Source: Gordonia terrae
GTDB lineage: Bacteria; Actinomycetota; Actinomycetes; Mycobacteriales; Mycobacteriaceae
Assembly: GCF_001698225.1 (NCBI RefSeq)
Contig: NZ_CP016594.1
Span: forward strand, 2,976,001 to 3,040,000
Direction: 5' to 3'
DNA length: 64,000 nucleotides
Shown here: positions 58,159 through 64,000 of the stretch, piece after piece
How positions within the stretch are numbered: the stretch's first letter is position 1
Layout of the letters: each line of letters starts with the position of its first letter
Program-made: the position numbers and the translations under genes
The notes under the pieces: model-generated
Database searches by the model: none
Told to the model about the DNA's origin: nothing
Seen by the model: only the letters and a program-made list of their open reading frames with translations

Positions 58159-60300
58159 GTGAACCCACCCACTCCTGCTCGACGAGTCAGTCGTTTGCGA
58201 TGGATTCTGCCAGCCCTGTTGGTCATCGGATGGCTGGCCCTGGGCTCCGTCGGCGGGCCGTTCGCCGGAAAACTCGGCGACGTGCAGGCGAACGACAACA
58301 CCTCGTTCTTGCCCGCCTCTGCGGAGGCCACCGAGGTCTCCCGCCTCGAAGCCGACTTCGTCGACTCGTCCGAGATCCCCGCCGTGGTCGTCGCCGAACG
58401 TACCAGCGGCATCACCGACGCCGACCTCGCCTACGTGTCCGACGCCGTGAGCAAGGTGGCCGGTACCGACGGCATCTCCGAGCGCACGTCGCCACCGATC
58501 CGCTCTCAGGACGGCCAGGCGATCCAGATGATCGTGCCCGTCGACTCCTCGGGCGAGGTCTCGGAAAGCGTCGAGGCCCTGCGCACCGAACTCGCGAACG
58601 GCCCTCCCCAGGGGTTGTCGGTGTACGTGACCGGACCGGCGGGTACCGCGGGTGACCTCACCACCGCGTTCGGCGGCATCGACGGACTGCTGCTGCTGGT
58701 TGCCGGCGCGGTCGTCATCCTCATCCTCATCGTGGTGTATCGCAGTCCGATCCTTCCGTTCGTCGTGATCGTCTCCGCCGTCTTCGCGCTCGGGCTCGCG
58801 AGCCTCCTGGTCTACGTGCTCGCATCGAACGACGTGCTGACGCTGAACGGCCAGAGCCAGGGCATCCTCTTCATCTTGGTCTTCGGCGCGGCAACGGACT
58901 ACGCGCTTCTACTGGTGTCGCGGTACCGAGAAGAATTACGACTCACGGCCGACAAGTACGACGCGATGAGGGCGGCGTGGCGCGCGACCCTCGAACCGGT
59001 CGCGGCCTCCGCCGGTACGGTAATCGCCGGCGTGCTGTGTCTGTTGCTGTCGGACCTGAATTCCAACCGCGGACTCGGCCCGGTTGCGGCGATCGGTATC
59101 GCGGCCTCCTTCCTGGCCTCGATGACCTTCCTCCCCGCAGCTCTGACCCTGTTGGGACGCAGCGCCTTCTGGCCGAAGCGGCCGGTCACCGAACCCGAGG
59201 CCGCGCAGCGTGACGACAGCAGCAACCACCGGTTCTGGGGCGCCCTGGCGAACCGCATCGGGCGACACCCCCGCCGTTTCTGGGTGGCCACCACGTTGCT
59301 GCTCGTCTTGTTCGCACTGTTCCTCCCCCAGTTCAAGGCCGACGGGGTCGCGCAGTCCGACACCTTCCTCCTGAAGGTGGAATCGCAGGAGGGCCAGGAG
59401 GTTCTCTCCGCCCACTTCGACGCCGGAGACGGATCGCCTGCGGTCATCATCGCCAACGGGGCATCGCTCCAGCAGGTCCAGAGCGCGGCGACCGGCGTCG
59501 ACGGTGTCGCCGAGGTCGCCCCGGTCACCGATCCCAGTGGCGCACCCAAGACCGTCGATGGACGGGTCGCACTGCAGGCGACCCTGACCGACCCGGCGGA
59601 TTCACTGGCCGCCGAGGAGACCATCGAACGCCTTCGCGACTCAGTCGGGAACGTGAACGGCGCCGATGCACTCGTCGGCGGCCCGACGGCTGTCGACCTC
59701 GACACGAAGACAACCGCCATCCACGACCGAAATCTGATAATCCCGATCGTCAGCATCGTGGTGCTGCTCATCCTGTGCGCACTGCTCCGCGCGATCGTCG
59801 CGCCGATCCTCCTGATGGCCACCGTCATCTTGAGTTTCGCGGCGACATTGGGAATCTCGTCGATCGTGTTCAACCACATCCTCGGGTTCCCCGGTGCCGA
59901 CCCGGTCGTACCGCTGTTCGCGTTCGTGTTCCTGGTGGCCCTGGGCATCGACTACAACATCTTCCTGATGACCCGTGTTCGCGAGGAGGCTCTCCAGATA
60001 GGCACGCGCCGAGGCGTTCTCCGCGGACTGACCGTGACCGGCGGAGTCATCACGTCCGCCGGCGTGGTCCTCGCCGCGACGTTCTCCGCCCTGGCGGTCA
60101 TTCCGCTGATCTTCTTGGCGCAGATCGCGTTCATCGTCGCCTTCGGCGTCCTCCTCGACGCGCTCATCGTCCGGACGCTCCTGGTCCCGGCGCTGGTCTA
60201 CGACATCGGCCGACCGGTGTGGTGGCCCAGTGCGCTGGCCAAGAAGGAGGACGTGCCGGAAGAGGAGGAACTCGTCGAGGCAGGCTCGACCGAGCGATAG
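58159..60300 (+). CDS. MMPL-family (RND) transporter
   Basis: 713 residues from GTG after GGAAG. It has the two-repeat RND layout. Span 1 (WILPALLVIGWLALGSVGG) is followed by an outside domain, then spans 2-6 including the family motif GAATDYALLLVSRYREEL. A second outside domain and second set of spans follow, with FVFLVALGIDYNIFLMTRVREE. The acidic residues in both GxxxDY motifs carry the proton path. It exports lipids or drugs. It lacks the long C-terminal domain of MmpL3 and resembles the short YdfJ-like transporters. Confidence 0.93.
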   Translation: MNPPTPARRVSRLRWILPALLVIGWLALGSVGGPFAGKLGDVQANDNTSFLPASAEATEVSRLEADFVDSSEIPAVVVAERTSGITDADLAYVSDAVSKVAGTDGISERTSPPIRSQDGQAIQMIVPVDSSGEVSESVEALRTELANGPPQGLSVYVTGPAGTAGDLTTAFGGIDGLLLLVAGAVVILILIVVYRSPILPFVVIVSAVFALGLASLLVYVLASNDVLTLNGQSQGILFILVFGAATDYALLLVSRYREELRLTADKYDAMRAAWRATLEPVAASAGTVIAGVLCLLLSDLNSNRGLGPVAAIGIAASFLASMTFLPAALTLLGRSAFWPKRPVTEPEAAQRDDSSNHRFWGALANRIGRHPRRFWVATTLLLVLFALFLPQFKADGVAQSDTFLLKVESQEGQEVLSAHFDAGDGSPAVIIANGASLQQVQSAATGVDGVAEVAPVTDPSGAPKTVDGRVALQATLTDPADSLAAEETIERLRDSVGNVNGADALVGGPTAVDLDTKTTAIHDRNLIIPIVSIVVLLILCALLRAIVAPILLMATVILSFAATLGISSIVFNHILGFPGADPVVPLFAFVFLVALGIDYNIFLMTRVREEALQIGTRRGVLRGLTVTGGVITSAGVVLAATFSALAVIPLIFLAQIAFIVAFGVLLDALIVRTLLVPALVYDIGRPVWWPSALAKKEDVPEEEELVEAGSTER

Positions 60301-60320
60301 AACACCTCCGATAACCAGGT

Positions 60321-60358
60321 CGAACGGTCCCGGCTTCCTTCGAAGCCGGGACCGTTCG
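60321..60358. terminator. Strong bidirectional terminator hairpin
   Basis: A perfect 17-bp stem (CGAACGGTCCCGGCTTC with its complement) around the tetraloop CTTC, between the convergent MMPL and thiolase genes. Confidence 0.9.
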
Positions 60359-60378
60359 CGCGTCGCATGCCTTCCGGG

Positions 60379-61551
60379 TCAGCCGAGTCGTTCGTAGATG
60401 GTCGCATTCGCGAGTCCGCCTGCCTCACACATGGTCTGCAGGAGGTAGCGACCCCCGCGTTGTTCGAGGGCGTTGAGTCCGGTGGTCGCGAGGCGGGCAC
60501 CACTGGCACCCAGCGGATGACCGAGCGCGATCGCACCGCCGTTGACGTTGACCTTGTCGACGTCCACACCGAACTCCCGAGACCACGCCAGCACCACTGG
60601 CGCGAAGGCCTCGTTCACCTCGAACAGGTCGATGTCCTCGATACGCAGTCCACTGCGCGACAGCGCCTTTCGGGTCGCCGGGATGATACCGGTGAGCATC
60701 AGCAGCGGATCGTCGCCGGCGACTGCGATGGTGTGTACCCGGGCGCGCGGGCGCACACCGAGTTCGGCGGCCTTCTCGTCGCTCATGAGCAGCACCGCCG
60801 AGGATCCGTCGCTGATCTGGCTCGCGCTCGCGGCGGTGATCTCCCAGCCGATCTCGGGGAATCGGCGTGCGATCGTCACGTCGAAATAGGCGGGCTCCAA
60901 CCGCGCCAGATCATCGAGACTGCCTCCGAGACGGATTCCCTCGTCCGACGTCAGGCCAGCAAGAACAGCGAGCTCGTCGTCGAAGAGTCCGTTCTTGGTC
61001 GCGGTGGCGGCCAGATCGTGCGACCGCAGCGAGAATTCGTCGATCTCACGACGCGAGATGTTCCATCGGGCTGCGATCAGTTCGGCCGAGATGCCCTGCC
61101 CGACGAGCCCCTCCGGGTAACGCTCCTCGAACGCCCGCCCGTTCAGATCGGCGGTGCCGGCCGCGGCCGAGCCCATCGGTATCCGGGACATCGATTCGAC
61201 CCCCGCCGCGACCGCGACATCGTAGGTGCCCGCGATGATGCCCTGCGCGGCGAAAGCGATCGCCTGCTGACCACTACCGCACTGGCGGTCGACAGACACC
61301 CCCGGCACCGATTCGGGATAGCCCGCGGCGAGGAGCGCCCGCCGCGCGAGGTTGAAGCTCTGCTCCCCCACTTGGCTGACGACTCCGGTGATCACATCGT
61401 CCACGCGTCCGGGCTCAACACCCGAGCGGTCCACGATCGCGCGCAGGCTGTGCGCGAGGAGGTCGACAGGGTGGACGTCGTGCAAGGCGCCGGTGGGCTT
61501 GCCCTTCCCGATGGGCGTACGAACGGCGTCGACGATGACCGCTGATCTCAT
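60379..61551 (-). CDS. Acetyl-CoA C-acyltransferase (thiolase)
   Basis: 390 residues, usual thiolase length. The active-site nucleophile is in SVDRQCGSGQQAI, the catalytic histidine in NGGAIALGHPLGASGAR, and the C-terminal cysteine in MCEAGGLANA (most relatives have CxGGGxG, so this is a slight variant). NEAFAPVV is also present. It catalyses reversible thiolytic cleavage or condensation of acyl-CoA. Divergent from the HxlR regulator. Confidence 0.92.
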   Translation of the reverse strand: MRSAVIVDAVRTPIGKGKPTGALHDVHPVDLLAHSLRAIVDRSGVEPGRVDDVITGVVSQVGEQSFNLARRALLAAGYPESVPGVSVDRQCGSGQQAIAFAAQGIIAGTYDVAVAAGVESMSRIPMGSAAAGTADLNGRAFEERYPEGLVGQGISAELIAARWNISRREIDEFSLRSHDLAATATKNGLFDDELAVLAGLTSDEGIRLGGSLDDLARLEPAYFDVTIARRFPEIGWEITAASASQISDGSSAVLLMSDEKAAELGVRPRARVHTIAVAGDDPLLMLTGIIPATRKALSRSGLRIEDIDLFEVNEAFAPVVLAWSREFGVDVDKVNVNGGAIALGHPLGASGARLATTGLNALEQRGGRYLLQTMCEAGGLANATIYERLG

Positions 61552-61618
61552 GACTGATCCTCCATCAGTGCGCGGGCCGGAACAGGCGCCGGCCCGGATA
61601 CCGGCTGACTTTTGTCTG

Positions 61619-61647
61619 CCATAGTCAGGACTACGCTCTGACTATGG
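61619..61647. promoter_or_regulatory. Likely HxlR operator
   Basis: CCATAGTCAG and CTGACTATGG, perfect ten-base arms nine bases apart, between the divergent thiolase and HxlR genes. A further half-site (GTCAGG) follows at about 61657. Confidence 0.75.
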
Positions 61648-61675
61648 TTCTGTCAAGTCAGGGTAGAGTGGGGTC

Positions 61676-62179
61676 ATGATGCACCTGAAGGGACCGCTCG
61701 CCGAGCGCGACAGCTGGGAGGCGAGCGGCTGCTCGATCGCCAAGGCGATCGACCTGGTGGGGACCCGGTCCGCGATCCTCATCTTGCGCGAGGCCTTCTA
61801 CGGCGCAACCCGGTTCGATCAGTTCAGTCGCCGTGTCGGGATCACCGACGCGGTCGCGTCGAGCCGCCTCCGAGAACTCACCGAGGCCGGGATCTTCACC
61901 AAGGTGCCCTACCGCGAAGCCGGTCAGCGGGAACGGTTCGAGTATCAGCTCACCGACAAGGGCCGCGACCTCTTTCCGGTGGTGATGTCGTTGATGCAGT
62001 GGGGTAACGACCATCTCCAACCCGGCGGTGCGCCACTCACCGTGACCGACACGGAGCAGGCCCCCGTTCGGGTCGGGGTCGTCCCCGAACACACTGCCCT
62101 GCTCTCACCCGAGGACGTCGAGGTGCGAGTCGCCCGGCGCACCCGCCCGGTCCCGCTCCGACCGGAGCGGTCGGAATGA
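61676..62179 (+). CDS. HxlR-family transcriptional regulator
   Basis: 167 residues. CSIAKAIDLVGTRSAILILREAFYGATRFDQFSRRVGITDAVASSRLRELTEAGIFTKVPYREAGQRERFEYQLTDKGRDLFPV is the full HxlR winged helix, with the conserved early cysteine and the wing. The C-terminal 50 residues are an extension. It probably represses the divergent thiolase gene and itself. Its stop overlaps the next start (ATGA). Confidence 0.9.
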   Translation: MMHLKGPLAERDSWEASGCSIAKAIDLVGTRSAILILREAFYGATRFDQFSRRVGITDAVASSRLRELTEAGIFTKVPYREAGQRERFEYQLTDKGRDLFPVVMSLMQWGNDHLQPGGAPLTVTDTEQAPVRVGVVPEHTALLSPEDVEVRVARRTRPVPLRPERSE

Positions 62180-62682
62180 TCCTGCCCACGATCTTCGATC
62201 CTCGCCTGGTCACCATCCGTCGTGGCGGGACGCTGACCGACGCCGATCATCACTCCCTTGCGCTCTGGGCAGCGACATGCGCCGAGCACGTCCTCCCCCT
62301 GTTCGAGTCGGCCCGTCCCGAGGACGCGCGACCCCGCGAAGCCATTGCCGCCGTCCGCGCGTGGACCCGGGGCGAGCTGGCGATGATGGCGTCGCGGGCC
62401 GCTGGCGGACATGCCATGGGTGCCGCACGCGACCTGCGTGGTGCACCGCGCTTCGCCGCATACGCCGCCGGGCAGGCGGCGGTGACGGCCCACGTCGCAT
62501 CGCACGATCTGGGCGCCGCGGCCTACGCGATCAAGGCGGTGCGAGCGGAGCACGGGACCGATGCGGGCAAGCTCGAATGCGCTTGGCAGCGTGAACAACT
62601 CCCGGACCGGCTGCGCGAGCTGGTACTCGACGACCAGCGTGCCCGGAATGACCTGTGCTGGTTGGCCTTCTCCGTCGACTGA
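62176..62682 (+). CDS. Immunity-protein-like (Imm5-type) hypothetical protein
   Basis: 168 residues, coupled to the HxlR gene by ATGA. LALWAATCAEHVLPLFESARPEDARPREAIAAVRAWTRGELAMMASRAAGGHAMGAARDL and AAYAAGQAAVTAHVASHDLGAAAYAIKAVRA match the Imm5-like family of alpha-helical proteins, annotated as putative immunity proteins from some polymorphic-toxin loci. No toxin gene lies nearby, so an immunity role here is doubtful. Confidence 0.75.
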   Translation: MILPTIFDPRLVTIRRGGTLTDADHHSLALWAATCAEHVLPLFESARPEDARPREAIAAVRAWTRGELAMMASRAAGGHAMGAARDLRGAPRFAAYAAGQAAVTAHVASHDLGAAAYAIKAVRAEHGTDAGKLECAWQREQLPDRLRELVLDDQRARNDLCWLAFSVD

Positions 62683-62871
62683 CACCGGTACCGATGTCCG
62701 CGATTGGCTTTCTGTGCGGCAACACTGATAGTGTCGTAATCACGCTCACGCGGTGCTGTAACCCGCATGTCGAGCCAGAGGCCGGGGTGATTACAGAAAC
62801 CCCCGGTCTTGTCCAAACTTCCACGGTCGTGCCACGGTTTGCGGCTGCCCCCAGCGGGTATGCGCCCGAGC

Positions 62872-63618
62872 ATGACCTTCCATCGCGACGTCGTACCAGG
62901 CATTCACTGGCTGGAACACGCGCACACGAATCAGTACATCGTCGAGGACCGAGACCGGCTGGTCCTCGTCGACTGCGGACTCCCCCGGTCGTATCAACCC
63001 CTCGTCCGGGCCATCCGCGAACTAGGCCGGGACACCGACGCCGTCTCCGATCTGATCATCACCCATGGCCACTTCGACCACGTGGGCACGGCGCGCCGTC
63101 TGGCGCGCGAATGGCGGATACCGGTCCACGTTCACCGTGACGATGCCTGGCTGGCATCGCACCCCTACCGTTATGCACATCAAAACGCCACCAGATTCGG
63201 AGTGCCCCTTCGTCATCCGCGGTCTCTGTCCCTACTCGGGCGGATGGCGGTGGCGGGCGCGTTCACAGTCCGCGGCGTCGATCACATGGACGTGACGAGC
63301 TTCGGCGACGCCGCGGTACTCCCCGGCGGCGCGCAGGTGATACCCACCCCGGGCCACACGTACGGCCATGTGTCACTTCACTTCCCGCTACGTGATGCGG
63401 TGATCGCCGGCGATGCCCTGGTGACTCTCGATCCCTACACCGCGGCTACCGGCCCCCGCATGATCGCCGGGTCCGCGACCGCCGACCTCGGTCGCAACCG
63501 AACGTCGCTCGATGCCCTGGCAGCGACGGAGGCGAAGTCCCTCCTTCCCGGTCATGGGGTGCCGTGGCATCACGGAGTGGACGTCGCGGTGGCCCGGGCG
63601 CGCGAGACCAGCGGCTGA
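62872..63618 (+). CDS. MBL-fold metallo-hydrolase
   Basis: 248 residues from ATG at 62872 (MTFHRDVVPGIHWL), or ATG at 62860. The metal motif is LIITHGHFDHVG (HxHxDH). The later histidines are in PTPGHTYGHVSLH, VIAGDALVTLD carries the bridging aspartate, and LLPGHGVPW is the last ligand. Probably a glyoxalase II-like or lactonase-like hydrolase. The 189-base gap upstream has no gene. Confidence 0.9.
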   Translation: MTFHRDVVPGIHWLEHAHTNQYIVEDRDRLVLVDCGLPRSYQPLVRAIRELGRDTDAVSDLIITHGHFDHVGTARRLAREWRIPVHVHRDDAWLASHPYRYAHQNATRFGVPLRHPRSLSLLGRMAVAGAFTVRGVDHMDVTSFGDAAVLPGGAQVIPTPGHTYGHVSLHFPLRDAVIAGDALVTLDPYTAATGPRMIAGSATADLGRNRTSLDALAATEAKSLLPGHGVPWHHGVDVAVARARETSG

Positions 63619-63631
63619 CCCAGCAGACAGA

Positions 63632-63674
63632 CGTGAGGGCGGGCCGACGCGTGTCGCGTCGCCCCGCCCTCACG
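63632..63674. terminator. Strong bidirectional terminator hairpin
   Basis: CGTGAGGGCGGG pairs with CCCGCCCTCACG. An inner CGACGCG-TGT-CGCGTCG extends the stem to 19 pairs with one mismatch. Lies between convergent MBL and aldehyde dehydrogenase genes. Confidence 0.9.
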
Positions 63675-63716
63675 GCTTGGTGGCGTCCCCACCGATGATC
63701 GCCGGCGTGGCTCGGT

Positions 63717-64000
63717 CTATGCCGAGGCTGTCCGACGCAGCTTGGTGTTGACGAACTCGCCCATACCCCAGCGCCCGAGTTCACGACCGTAACCGGATCG
63801 CTTGACCCCGCCGAACGGGAGGCCCGGCAACGTGGTGCCGTGCTCGTTGACGTAGGCCATCCCGACCTCGAGCCGGTCGGCGACCTTCTCGGCGCTGTCG
63901 ATGTCGTCGCTCCACACCGACCCGCTCAGGCCGAACTCGACGTCGTTGGCGAGCGCCACGGCGTCCTCCGCGGAGGCGACCTTGTAGATCATCGCGACGG
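63717..64000 (-). CDS. Aldehyde dehydrogenase, C-terminal part (partial, runs off the right edge)
   Basis: About 94 residues to the window edge. VASAEDAVALANDVEFGLSGSVWSDD, AYVNEHGTTLPGLPFGGVKRSGYGRELGRWGMGEFVNTK is the characteristic end of NAD(P)-dependent aldehyde dehydrogenases, with the PFGGVKxSGxGRExG motif. The closest style is the succinate-semialdehyde dehydrogenase group. The catalytic cysteine and cofactor domain lie outside the window. Confidence 0.9.
   Translation of the reverse strand, partial: VAMIYKVASAEDAVALANDVEFGLSGSVWSDDIDSAEKVADRLEVGMAYVNEHGTTLPGLPFGGVKRSGYGRELGRWGMGEFVNTKLRRTASA

Noticed and set aside
1..64000. CRISPR arrays, tRNA and rRNA genes
   Set aside because: No regularly spaced repeats and no cloverleaf or rRNA-like sequence noticed on either strand.

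Overview
This 64-kb window comes from a high-GC actinobacterium, most likely a member of the Mycobacteriales close to Gordonia, Rhodococcus or Williamsia. The grounds are the frequent GTG/TTG starts, several apparently leaderless genes, a PE-PPE-domain hydrolase, an MMPL transporter, DUF families typical of this order (DUF4436, DUF3500, DUF5996, DUF6319-like) and SigJ-type ECF regulation. The species is an inference. No rRNA, tRNA or CRISPR array was seen.

Left chromosomal part (1-16 kb). Mostly housekeeping and small hypothetical genes: a partial DksA-like gene, selO, a zinc-ribbon protein, a GNAT, a glycine-tailed membrane protein, rsgA, a LuxR-type ATPase regulator, a methyltransferase preceded by a coupled cysteine-containing mini-ORF, an ABC exporter divergent from its TetR regulator, a quinone-oxidoreductase-like enzyme and a DUF1877 protein.

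Accessory island (about 16.05-41.14 kb). It is bracketed by two near-identical 23-bp palindromic repeats (22 of 23 bases). The left half is a Tn3-family mercury transposon: tnpA, merB, merR, merA, an ArsR-type regulator, a CC-motif mini-protein, a second flavoprotein disulfide reductase, then a resolution-site-like repeat cluster and a truncated tyrosine recombinase. The right half is a copper module: an M56 protease, a DUF305 lipoprotein, an M23 protein, CsoR, two copper ATPases (CPH and CPC types), an HVHP-motif surface protein and CopZ. It continues with an MFS transporter, a cysteine-synthase-like enzyme, a two-component system, BlaI and two small membrane proteins. Three regulatory layers are visible: CsoR boxes before copZ and before copB, a tandem direct repeat at the two-component system, and four dyads of the form CTACTA-N7-TAGTAG next to BlaI/M56 module genes.

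Right chromosomal part (41.2-64 kb). A class III cyclase, several decayed genes (an SRPBCC/carboxymuconolactone-decarboxylase chimera and a DUF3500 pseudogene), a GDSL hydrolase, and an FAD oxidoreductase coupled to a SigJ-like sigma factor. Then DUF4436, DoxX with a DtxR-like box over its start, SRPBCC proteins, a TetR/SDR pair, a PE-PPE hydrolase, MarR/MMPL, thiolase/HxlR/immunity-like genes, an MBL hydrolase and the end of an aldehyde dehydrogenase. Convergent pairs are separated by strong hairpins (10183, 60321, 63632).

Family assignments rest on motif recognition from the translated sequence. No database search was run.
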